The position numbers were made by a program, and so were the translations under genes. Shown piece by piece: positions 1 through 6,190 of a stretch of DNA of 10,261 nt. Position 1 is the first letter of the stretch; every line of letters starts with the position of its first letter. Below the pieces are notes generated by a model. The model saw only the letters and a program-made list of their open reading frames with translations, did not search any database and was not told where the DNA came from. This DNA is from Chloroflexota bacterium (GTDB lineage Bacteria > Chloroflexota > UBA4733): positions 1-10,261 of the forward strand of contig JAICXR010000084.1 of assembly GCA_025980355.1 (NCBI GenBank). Reading direction: 5' to 3'.

Positions 1-1343
1 AAGAGAAGGTGATCAACGACAAAGACCTGACGGGCAGCCAGGCCTGGCAGCGCCTCTTCACCGAGCAGCTTTCCGGTATGACCTACACCATCGAACGCGA
101 CGGTGAGCGCCAGGAACTGACTCAATCGGCGTTGCTCGCGCTCTACTACCAACCGGACCGCCAGTTGCGCCGGCAGGCGCACGACGTGTTCTACGACGCC
201 ATGGCGAAGAAAGGCGACGTCCTCACCTTCATCTACGAGACGCTCGTCCAGGACAAGCTGACCATGGACCGGCTGCGCCGGTATGACGATCCCATGGCCG
301 GTCGCCATCTGGCGAACGAGGTGGACCCGGAGGCGGTGGAGCAGATGATGCGCGTCACCGCCGAGCACTACCCGATCGCCCACGAGTACTTCGCCCTCAA
401 GGGCAAACTGCTCAGCATCGAGCCGTTGGTGATTTACGACCAGTACGCGCCGCTCGGTGGCGAGGTGGCGCGGGTGACCTACGACGAAGGCCGCGAGCTG
501 GTGCTGGAGGCGCTCGGCGCCGCCTCCGGCCGCCTGCGGGACATGGCGGCGCAGTTTTTCGAGCGCAACTGGATCGACGCCGATCCGCGCCGGGGCAAGC
601 GCGGCGGCGCCTTCTGCATGGGGGTGTCGCCTAAACTCCATCCCTACGTCCTCTGCAACTACACCGACACCGCCCGTGACGTGATGACGGTGGCGCACGA
701 GCTCGGGCACGGCATGCACGACTTGCTGGCCGGCGGTCAGACGATGTTCAACTACTATCCGGTGCTGCCCCTGGCCGAAACGGCGTCGGTGTTCTCCGAG
801 ATGCTGACCTTCGACCTCTTAGCGCAACGGGAGACCGATCCCCAGCGCAAACTGGCGCTTGTGGCCGGGAAGGTGGAAGAGATCTTCGCCACCGTCTTCC
901 GCCAGAACGTGCTGACCCAGTTCGAGCGCTCCGCCTTTGCGGCCCGCAAACAGGGCCGCTTCACGCCGGAGGCGGTCGGCGACCTCTGGATCGCCGCCAA
1001 CCAGCCCTACTACGGCGACACCGTGCAACTCACGCCCGGCTACCGCTGGGGCTGGAGTTACATCCCCCATTTCATCAACACCCCCTTCTACTGCTACGCC
1101 TACGTCTTCGGCGAGCTGCTGGTGCTGGCCCTCTACGCGATGTACCGCGAGCAGGGGCCGTCATTCATCCCCCGCTACCTGGAGATGCTCTCCGCCGGCG
1201 GCAGCGAAACCCCGGCCACGGTGCTCCAGCGCCTCGGCGTCGATATCCGCGACCCGAACTTCTGGCGTCTCGGCTTCGCCGAGCTGCGGCGCATGGTGGA
1301 CTGGGTCGGGGAGCTGGCGGCGCTGCCGCCGCGCCTCGAATAG
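1..1343 (+). CDS. M3-family oligoendopeptidase (PepF-like), 5'-truncated by window edge
   Basis: Zinc metallopeptidase of family M3, a cytoplasmic enzyme that cuts short peptides. The reading frame is open from the first bases; the GTG at 9 is probably an internal valine, since family members are usually near 600 residues and only about 446 are present, so roughly 150 N-terminal residues are missing. Counting the GTG at 9 as residue 1, the zinc motif HELGH is at 230-234 and the third ligand is E257 in ETASVFSE, 27 residues after the first His. The substrate-binding His/Tyr segment HFINTPFYCYAYVFG is at 354-368. These match the M3 active-site layout (thimet oligopeptidase HEFGH, then EAPSQ). 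The gene ends with TAG at 1341-1343, inside the convergent methyltransferase gene. The family is certain; the pepF subgroup is likely. Confidence 0.93.
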   Translation, partial: EKVINDKDLTGSQAWQRLFTEQLSGMTYTIERDGERQELTQSALLALYYQPDRQLRRQAHDVFYDAMAKKGDVLTFIYETLVQDKLTMDRLRRYDDPMAGRHLANEVDPEAVEQMMRVTAEHYPIAHEYFALKGKLLSIEPLVIYDQYAPLGGEVARVTYDEGRELVLEALGAASGRLRDMAAQFFERNWIDADPRRGKRGGAFCMGVSPKLHPYVLCNYTDTARDVMTVAHELGHGMHDLLAGGQTMFNYYPVLPLAETASVFSEMLTFDLLAQRETDPQRKLALVAGKVEEIFATVFRQNVLTQFERSAFAARKQGRFTPEAVGDLWIAANQPYYGDTVQLTPGYRWGWSYIPHFINTPFYCYAYVFGELLVLALYAMYREQGPSFIPRYLEMLSAGGSETPATVLQRLGVDIRDPNFWRLGFAELRRMVDWVGELAALPPRLE

Positions 1344-2174
1344 GAGCACCCCGGCGGCCACGGCGACGTTGAGCGAATCAAGGTGGTGGGCCATCGGGAT
1401 GCGCACGGTCAGGTCGGCCAGCGCCGCCACGTCGGCGCTGAGTCCGTGCGCCTCGTTACCGACGATGACGCAGATCGGGCCGCGATAGTCCACGTCGGTA
1501 TAGTCACGGTCGGCCTGCGCCACCGCGGCGATGGTGCGCATGCCCTGGGACTTGAGGCGAATAATGTCCGTTGGCGACGCCGGGGCCACCAGCGGCAAAT
1601 GGAAGATGGCGCCGGTCGAGCCGGTGGAGACCTGCCAGACAAAGGGGTCGATCGTCCCTGCCGTGAGGAGCAAAGCGTCGGCGCCGGCCCCGTAGGCGGT
1701 GCGCACCAGCATGCCCAGGTTGCTGGGATTGCTGAGGTCGTTGGCGAGGACGAAGAGCGCCTGGTCGGTGACCGGCAATTCCGAAGGGGGAAGCAGGCGT
1801 CGCTCGACCAGCGCGATCACCTCCGGCAGGTACGCCCGGTCGACGATCGTCCGCATGATGCCCTCGCTGACGGTGGCGTACGGCACGTCGTGCGCGCGGA
1901 TCGCCGCGCCGACGGCGGCGCCATCGGGACCGACGAGCAGACGCGGCGTCGTGAGCGCCAACACGACGCCGGCGTCGGCCTCCAATGCCCGCTGCAGGAG
2001 CACCGGACCGTGCACGACAAACAGCTTGGCCGCCGCACGGCCGGCCTCGCTCTTCAGGGAGCGCGCCAACGCCACTGCCGGGTGCTTGATCCCCTCGGCG
2101 CGCTCGCCGCGCAGGGTCCGCACCGCCTCCGGCAGCGATAGGAGGGCGACGGGTTGCCTGGGGATGGCGCTCAC
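1161..2174 (-). CDS. SpoU/TrmH-family RNA 2'-O-methyltransferase with antisense-encoded C-terminal tail
   Basis: Probable S-adenosylmethionine-dependent 2'-O-ribose methyltransferase of rRNA or tRNA (SPOUT fold, TrmH/RlmB-like); the target nucleotide cannot be told. Residues about 30-105 look like a SpoU substrate-binding domain (KHPAVALARSL, FVVHGP). Residues 139-285 are the catalytic knot domain: motif 1 NDLSNPSNLGMLVRTA (N152, R158), motif 2 VIVGNEAHGLS (237-246, with E241), motif 3 IPMAHHLDSLNVAVAAG (259-275, with S267 and N269). The fold should end near ARRQRR (281-286). The last 50 or so residues have no family counterpart I recognise and are read from the strand opposite the peptidase C-terminus, because no stop occurs before 1161. 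The start is GTG at 2174; no clear Shine-Dalgarno precedes it, and a -10-like element 7 nt upstream suggests a leaderless mRNA. Confidence 0.9.
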   Translation of the reverse strand: MSAIPRQPVALLSLPEAVRTLRGERAEGIKHPAVALARSLKSEAGRAAAKLFVVHGPVLLQRALEADAGVVLALTTPRLLVGPDGAAVGAAIRAHDVPYATVSEGIMRTIVDRAYLPEVIALVERRLLPPSELPVTDQALFVLANDLSNPSNLGMLVRTAYGAGADALLLTAGTIDPFVWQVSTGSTGAIFHLPLVAPASPTDIIRLKSQGMRTIAAVAQADRDYTDVDYRGPICVIVGNEAHGLSADVAALADLTVRIPMAHHLDSLNVAVAAGVLLFEARRQRRQLPDPVHHAPQLGEAETPEVRVADIDAEALEHRGRGFAAAGGEHLQVAGDE

Positions 2175-2181
2175 GGCGGGT

Positions 2182-2190
2182 ACTGTAGCA
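2182..2190 (-). promoter_or_regulatory. Candidate extended -10 promoter for the methyltransferase gene
   Basis: On the minus strand TGCTACAGT fits the extended -10 pattern TGnTAnnnT, with TACAGT at 2182-2187. Only 7 nt separate it from the GTG start at 2174, so transcription would begin at or next to the start codon, giving a leaderless mRNA. No convincing -35 is seen: the nearest candidate, GCGACC, is 19 bp away and matches three of six positions. Confidence 0.3.
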
Positions 2191-2284
2191 CGTGAGCCGG
2201 CCGCACGGTCGCTCGTCAGCCCGTCACCGCCGTCAACGGGAATGGTAGGAACGGCCTAGTGGATGGACCTACAGCAAGCGCCAG

Positions 2285-2307
2285 GGGCGGTATTGTTACC
2301 AACGCCC
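2285..2307. promoter_or_regulatory. Imperfect palindrome over a -10-like TATTGT, upstream of the sigma gene
   Basis: GGGC (2285-2288) and GGTA (2289-2292) pair with TACC (2297-2300) and GCCC (2304-2307) around the loop TTGT, with a 3-base bulge AAC at 2301-2303. TATTGT at 2291-2296 matches four of six -10 bases on the + strand. It may be an operator or mRNA hairpin controlling the sigma/anti-sigma operon. It lies in the 180-bp spacer 2175-2355, where I see no gene. No good -35 is visible. Confidence 0.25.
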
Positions 2308-2355
2308 GCCTGATTCGTCGTCACTCACGAGGTAGGCTCTGCAAAGGAAGAATTG

Positions 2356-2931
2356 ATGCCGAGATCAGGCGCCGCCCCCGCACTCACGTCCGTTCCCGAG
2401 GCCGGGGAAGCTCCTGGTTTTGAAGTGGCCTACTCGACCTATTTCCATCCGATCTGTGCCTACCTGCAACGGATGATCGGCAATCCCGACGACGCCTACG
2501 ACCTGGGTGTCGCCAGCTTCGAGAAGGCCCTGCGCAACTGGGCGAAGGCCCCGCCGGACCATATCGCCCCGTGGCTCTACCGCATCGCCACGAACACCTG
2601 CCTGGACGAGCTGCGCCGGCGCAAGTTGATTCGCTGGCAGCCGTTCGAGAAGTTTGCCGCCGTCTTCCATCCCGGGCACGTGTCACACGACAACCCGGAA
2701 CGCGACGCCATTCGTGGCGAGCAGCGGGCGCTGCTGCGGGAGGCGCTGGAACAAATCAGCCCCCGTCACCGCGCCGCCTTACTGATGCGGGAATGTCAGG
2801 GCCTCTCCTGCGAGGAGGTCGGTGAGGCGCTAGGGATCTCCAAAGAGGCGGCCAAGCAGCTTTTGTTCCGGGCGCGCCAGCAGTTGCGCACCGGCTACAC
2901 GGCCCTGGGGGGCGAACCGCTCGATGGCTAA
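2356..2931 (+). CDS. ECF-like sigma-70 family RNA polymerase sigma factor
   Basis: Probable alternative sigma factor that directs RNA polymerase to a stress or envelope regulon, controlled by the anti-sigma encoded next to it. The start is ATG at 2356, chosen over an in-frame TTG at 2353 because GGAAG (2346-2350) lies 5 nt from the ATG; this gives 191 residues, normal for ECF sigmas. Region 2 spans about 22-92 and includes the promoter-melting segment WLYRIATNTCLDELRRRK (73-90). Region 4 spans about 123-178 with a helix-turn-helix at 150-173 (LSCEEVGEALGISKEAAKQLLFRARQQL). Region 2.2 is atypical: NPDDAYDLGVASFEKALR replaces the usual DLxQExF-type core. The TAA overlaps the anti-sigma ATG by 8 bp, so the two are probably translationally coupled. 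Confidence 0.9.
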   Translation: MPRSGAAPALTSVPEAGEAPGFEVAYSTYFHPICAYLQRMIGNPDDAYDLGVASFEKALRNWAKAPPDHIAPWLYRIATNTCLDELRRRKLIRWQPFEKFAAVFHPGHVSHDNPERDAIRGEQRALLREALEQISPRHRAALLMRECQGLSCEEVGEALGISKEAAKQLLFRARQQLRTGYTALGGEPLDG

Positions 2932-4375
2932 GGTCTTCTACCGCCCGGCGTGCGATGCTGCCCTCCTCTCCGCCTATCGCGATGAGGTGCTGGAAGCCGC
3001 CCAACGCCGAGCGTTGGAACAGCACCTGGCGACATGCCCGGCCTGCCGCCAGGAGTTGCTCCGGTACGAGCGCCTTGCCGACGGTCTCAGCCGGCTTGCC
3101 CTGGTACCGCGACGGCGGACGCCAAGCGCCGCCATGCTGCGCAGCGTCACCGCCAGCGCGCCCGGGAGACCATGGCCGGTACACACGGCACGTACCCTGG
3201 TCAGCGTCTCGCTCGCGGCGGTCCTGGTCGCCGTGGCCCTCGTCCAGCACGTGGCGCGGCCCACTCCTGCCATGTTTGCCGCCTATCCTCCTTCCGGCGC
3301 CAGCGACGTCTCGACCGACACCTCGATCCTGATCACCTTCCAACGTCCGGTCGACCAGGCGAGGGTCCAGCAGACACTGCAAATCGAACCGCCCGTGCCG
3401 TTCGATCTCTCCTGGCGCTCCTGGGAACAGGCCGAGATCATCCCCCTGGCCCCCCTGGCGGCGTCGACGACCTACACGCTCCTGGCAGCGATGCCGCCTC
3501 CGTCCGCCACTGCCACCGTGGTGGCGGTGCCGCCGTCGCCCACCGCGACCCGGGATGTCGTGCCCCAAACGCTGACGGTGTTCCACACCGCTCCCCGCAC
3601 GGTGGCGGAAGGCGGCCCCGCCCCCGCCATACCACGGAGGGATCTCTTCACCGAGGCACAGCCGGTCGCGATCAGCCGGGTGGTGTTGTCGGTCCCTGCC
3701 ACGCCGTCACCGGTACCGCTCCCCGAGGCCTCCAGCCCGTCGTCCCCGCCGGCCTCGCAACCGGCGGCCCCGGCCGGCCAGGCGGCCACGTCGGCCGCCG
3801 ACGCCCTGGCCACGACGCTCCAACAGCCCGCCATGCTGCCGCCCTGCGCTCCGGCGGACATCTTCACGCCGGTCTACAGCAGCCGGGCCGACATCCGAAC
3901 CGCCCTTGGCTGTGTCGGAGGGACGGCACGGACGGTCACCGTGACCAGCCAGGCCTTCCAACGAGGCGTCCTCCTCGCCGTAGCGCCCGACGACGCGCTC
4001 TATGAACTGACGACCGATGGGCTGTGGCGGGCGGCTCCGCTGAGCACGGGAGGCGGCTCCGGGGTGGCGGGGGCGGTCGCCGGTGCCGTCGGTCCGACCT
4101 TCCGCGCCTACTGGTCCAGCCACCCCGTGCTCCAGAGCAGCCTGGGGACGCCGCTGTCGGCGGAAGACGCCGGCCAGGGCCTGCTGCAGCCGTTCGCCCA
4201 CGGCTTCATGCTCGCCGCCGCCGGGTGGACCTACGTTGCCGACGACGCCGGACAATGGCAGCGCCTGGTGAGCCTGATGCCGGGCGATGAAGGCGCACCA
4301 TCCGACCCCGGCGGCTCCATCACCGGCGGCGTACCGTCATTCCCGCCATTGCGGCGAGCAACGGCGGGGCGTTAG
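2924..4375 (+). CDS. Membrane anti-sigma factor with HC2 zinc-binding segment, Ig-like domain and duplicated C-terminal module
   Basis: Predicted to hold the upstream sigma factor at the membrane and release it on an outside signal. Residues 1-55 form a zf-HC2/ZAS-type segment with C10, H34, C38 and C41 (HLATCPAC), the arrangement that binds ECF sigmas. One membrane helix lies at about 91-108. Residues about 116-222 resemble a bacterial Ig-like domain (AAYPPSGASDVSTDTSILITF, then TTYTLLA and LTVFHT). A Pro/Ser/Thr/Ala-rich linker covers 223-305. The C-terminal part holds two similar units, LG at 328 and at 407, each followed by QxFxxGxxLA and an aromatic-rich end (GLWR, GQWQR), loosely like LGFP repeats. 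At 483 residues it is far longer than a minimal anti-sigma. It overlaps the sigma gene by 8 bp. Anti-sigma role: strong. What it senses: unknown. Confidence 0.85.
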   Translation: MAKVFYRPACDAALLSAYRDEVLEAAQRRALEQHLATCPACRQELLRYERLADGLSRLALVPRRRTPSAAMLRSVTASAPGRPWPVHTARTLVSVSLAAVLVAVALVQHVARPTPAMFAAYPPSGASDVSTDTSILITFQRPVDQARVQQTLQIEPPVPFDLSWRSWEQAEIIPLAPLAASTTYTLLAAMPPPSATATVVAVPPSPTATRDVVPQTLTVFHTAPRTVAEGGPAPAIPRRDLFTEAQPVAISRVVLSVPATPSPVPLPEASSPSSPPASQPAAPAGQAATSAADALATTLQQPAMLPPCAPADIFTPVYSSRADIRTALGCVGGTARTVTVTSQAFQRGVLLAVAPDDALYELTTDGLWRAAPLSTGGGSGVAGAVAGAVGPTFRAYWSSHPVLQSSLGTPLSAEDAGQGLLQPFAHGFMLAAAGWTYVADDAGQWQRLVSLMPGDEGAPSDPGGSITGGVPSFPPLRRATAGR

Positions 4376-4376
4376 G

Positions 4377-5018
4377 TTACCGCTCCGGCGCTTTGCGGGT
4401 GGCACGGAGGATGTTCAGGAAATACTGTTCCGAGTTCAGGTAGCTCGGGTTGCGCTTGAGGTGCCGGCCGACGTAGGCCAACGGGTGCAACTTCATCATC
4501 TCGCCGGCGATCTGCTCGCCCAATCGCGCGTTGTTGTACTGGGCGATAGCGAGGATCGGCTGCCGTTGAAACGTGAAGACGGCGTCGCACATCGCCTCAT
4601 ACTTCAGTATTTGCGCCGGCGTCGCCACATTATCCGCCAGCCAGGTCATTTCCATCGCCAGCCTGACCCCCGTCAGGTCGTCCCGCAGCGCCGCATTCAC
4701 CAGATTGAGGTGGTTGGAGAGGAGGGCGAAATGGTCGAAGCGATTCTGGGAGAGGTACTCCGCGCGGTCGCTGGAAAAGACGAACTGCCCGGAGCGTTTG
4801 TATGCCTCGACGTCCAGCGGCACCAGTTTCAGCAGCGCTTCGATCTGGACGATGACGGCGGGTGGACCGACATAGACGCAGCGATCACGGTGGGGGAAGG
4901 GGCCGGCGGAGAACAGGCCGGCGGCGATATGGGCAACCTCCTCGGCTCGCGTGTACAACTGGCACACGTGGGAACTGCCGGGAACCTCCTCGCGTTTCCC
5001 AAAGGCCAGAACCTGCAC
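4377..5018 (-). CDS. Stand-alone MEDS-domain protein (DcmR-type sensory domain)
   Basis: The protein is almost entirely a MEDS (methanogen/methylotroph DcmR sensory) domain, a family found alone or beside histidine kinases and DNA-binding domains and thought to sense small molecules. Recognisable elements, counted from GTG 5018: HVCQLY (17-22), RCVYVG (46-51), the central EMTWL (123-127), LKYEA (138-142), AIAQYN (157-162), HPLAYVG (178-184) and NPSYL (190-194). GTG 5018 is chosen because AGGAAAGGGA lies just upstream (5030-5039) and because an ATG at 5153, in the same frame, falls inside the -35 element of the gene's own promoter. This gives 213 residues rather than 258. No output domain is present, so it must act through a partner. 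Its stop lies 1 bp from the convergent anti-sigma stop. Confidence 0.85.
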   Translation of the reverse strand: MQVLAFGKREEVPGSSHVCQLYTRAEEVAHIAAGLFSAGPFPHRDRCVYVGPPAVIVQIEALLKLVPLDVEAYKRSGQFVFSSDRAEYLSQNRFDHFALLSNHLNLVNAALRDDLTGVRLAMEMTWLADNVATPAQILKYEAMCDAVFTFQRQPILAIAQYNNARLGEQIAGEMMKLHPLAYVGRHLKRNPSYLNSEQYFLNILRATRKAPER

Positions 5019-5122
5019 CCGTCCCGTCCCTTTCCTGGCTGCCGTTGCGCACGGGGGCCCCAACGGACCCGCCCAATGTCCGCGACCGGGTGCAGCCCCC
5101 TTCCGCCGAGCAACGCCGCCGT
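5019..5122 (-). promoter_or_regulatory. 5' leader of the MEDS mRNA with a hairpin upstream of the Shine-Dalgarno
   Basis: Read on the minus strand, CCGTTG (complement of 5061-5066) pairs with CAACGG (complement of 5042-5047) in a 6-bp stem around a 13-nt loop. The hairpin ends just before the Shine-Dalgarno AGGAAAGGGA (5030-5039). I recognise no known riboswitch consensus. A role in translational control is only a possibility. Confidence 0.3.
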
Positions 5123-5128
5123 CGGCTG

Positions 5129-5158
5129 AGTATAGGGAGCCACTTTGCGCCATGTCAA
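5129..5158 (-). promoter_or_regulatory. Near-consensus housekeeping promoter of the MEDS gene
   Basis: On the minus strand TTGACA (5153-5158, 6/6) is followed by an 18-bp spacer and TATACT (5129-5134, 5/6). Transcription should start near 5122, giving a leader of about 100 nt before GTG 5018. This is the best promoter in the window and stands out against GC-rich surroundings. Confidence 0.8.
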
Positions 5159-5187
5159 GGAAGCGATGGCCGCGCCGCGGACCGATT

Positions 5188-5217
5188 TTGACCCGGGAAG
5201 AGCCGGACAGGTAGCAT
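5188..5217 (+). promoter_or_regulatory. Candidate promoter of the DUF177-rpmF-accC-nusB-acpP operon
   Basis: TTGACC (5188-5193, 5/6) is followed by an 18-bp spacer and TAGCAT (5212-5217, 4/6), with a likely start near 5224. It stands back to back with the MEDS promoter, the two -35 elements being 29 bp apart. The first gene has AGGAGAA at 5234-5240, 16 nt before ATG 5257, a long spacing. Confidence 0.5.
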
Positions 5218-5256
5218 GTTCATGTCCCGGTTCAGGAGAAAGATTGGTCGCTTCCC

Positions 5257-5805
5257 ATGCTGTACAACGTCGCACAATTGCTGAAGTCGCCCGTGGGCGC
5301 CACCCGCGACTACCTGCTGGATGAGCCCTTCGGCGCCACCGAGGACGTGCCCTTTGCCGGGAAGATCCGGGGCCACGTGCGCCTGACGCACGTCAATAAC
5401 GGCATCGTGGTGTTCGCGCAACTGCGCGGCCCCGTCACGCTCGTGTGCAGCCGTTGCCTGGAACCGTTCGTCAGCGACCTCGACCTCTCCCTGGAAGAGC
5501 GCTACATCCCCACGGTCGACATTTACACCGGCATCCCGGTCCACGAGGCGGAGGAGGACGAGGACGACGAGGATGTCTATACCCTGAACGCCCACCACGA
5601 ACTCGATCTTCATGAAGCAATTCGTCAGCAGGCCGTGATGAACATCCCCATGCAGCCGATCCACAGCCCGGATTGCGCCGGCCTCTGCCCGATCTGCGGC
5701 GTCGACCGCAACGTGCAGCCCTGCACCTGCCAGGACACGCCGCCCATCGATCCCCGCCTTGCGGCGCTTGGCCGTCTGTTGCCGGCGGAGGGACGGGACG
5801 GGTGA
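5257..5805 (+). CDS. DUF177 (YceD-like) protein, L32-associated, large-ribosomal-subunit accumulation factor
   Basis: Member of the DUF177/YceD family, almost always encoded directly upstream of rpmF and linked in bacteria and plastids to 23S rRNA accumulation. It has 182 residues, normal for the family. The typical central block is RGPVTLVCSRCLEPF with C64 and C67. The C-terminal cysteine cluster C140, C144, C147 (CAGLCPICG), then C156 and C158 (CTC), is probably a metal-binding zinc ribbon. An acidic run (97-107) sits between the halves. The end, DPRLAALGRL, is the family's usual tail. No in-frame start lies nearer the Shine-Dalgarno, so ATG 5257 stands despite 16-nt spacing. It heads the operon and is followed after 161 bp by rpmF. 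Confidence 0.92.
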   Translation: MLYNVAQLLKSPVGATRDYLLDEPFGATEDVPFAGKIRGHVRLTHVNNGIVVFAQLRGPVTLVCSRCLEPFVSDLDLSLEERYIPTVDIYTGIPVHEAEEDEDDEDVYTLNAHHELDLHEAIRQQAVMNIPMQPIHSPDCAGLCPICGVDRNVQPCTCQDTPPIDPRLAALGRLLPAEGRDG

Positions 5806-5966
5806 GCGGCCCGCCGTGACGGGCTGCCCACGCTGGTACACTTGTGGGCCGTTGCTACGGCGTTTGACGTAGGCTTTGTAGCGCCCAGCGTGTTGGGCTC
5901 GTACCGCTCGGCCGCACTGCGTAGCGGAGACGCATGTGCTTGCTCAGCAAGGAGAGGATCGATCCG
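5806..5966 (+). promoter_or_regulatory. 161-bp spacer before rpmF with small hairpins and a weak promoter candidate
   Basis: TGGTACACT (5834-5842) fits an extended -10, but its possible -35 (GTGACG, 5816-5821) has only a 15-bp spacer. GCCCA (5883-5887) pairs with TGGGC (5894-5898) around six bases. No T-run follows, so it is not a classic terminator. It may be a leader of the rpmF mRNA with some control role. No gene or RNA gene is recognised here. Confidence 0.25.
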
Positions 5967-6164
5967 ATGACCGGCGTACCGAAGAAACGCGTCTCCCGCG
6001 GCAAGCAGGGGAACCGGCGCAGCCACCATCGCCTGACGCTGCCGTCGCTGATGGACTGCCCCCAGTGCCGGCAACGGAAACTCCAGCACTACGTCTGCCC
6101 CCACTGCGGCTACTACCGGGGACGGCAGGTGCTGAAGGTGGACGCCGCAGCCACCCAGAGCTAG
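5967..6164 (+). CDS. rpmF: 50S ribosomal protein L32 (bL32), zinc-ribbon form
   Basis: Structural protein of the large ribosomal subunit. The start is ATG 5967, with AAGGAGAGG at 5949-5957 at good spacing (9 nt). An upstream in-frame ATG at 5934 would add 11 foreign residues before the conserved VPKKR and is rejected. The protein has 65 residues: the basic N-terminus GVPKKRVSRGKQGNRRSHHR, then the four-cysteine zinc ribbon C31-x2-C34 and C44-x2-C47 (CPHCGYYRGRQV). This is the C+ zinc-binding form; zinc-independent paralogues lack these cysteines. Its place after DUF177 is conserved across many phyla. accC follows 26 bp later. Confidence 0.95.
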   Translation: MTGVPKKRVSRGKQGNRRSHHRLTLPSLMDCPQCRQRKLQHYVCPHCGYYRGRQVLKVDAAATQS

Positions 6165-6190
6165 CGGCGAAAGGCGCCGGGTAGCCCGCG

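Noticed and set aside
1383..2141. Plus-strand open frame opposite the methyltransferase
   Set aside because: The minus strand carries all three SpoU motifs. The plus product is low-complexity and Arg/Gly/Asp-rich.
2756..3586. Minus-strand open frame across the sigma/anti-sigma junction
   Set aside because: It is antisense to two coupled regulatory genes and its product is a typical GC-shadow rich in Arg and Gly.
4287..5129. Plus-strand open frame of 280 residues opposite the MEDS gene
   Set aside because: The minus strand encodes the MEDS motifs and has a consensus promoter and Shine-Dalgarno. The plus frame shows no domain and overlaps the anti-sigma end.
5881..5898. GCCCA/TGGGC hairpin as a terminator between DUF177 and rpmF
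   Set aside because: The stem is only 5 bp and no T-run follows; it more likely belongs to the rpmF leader.
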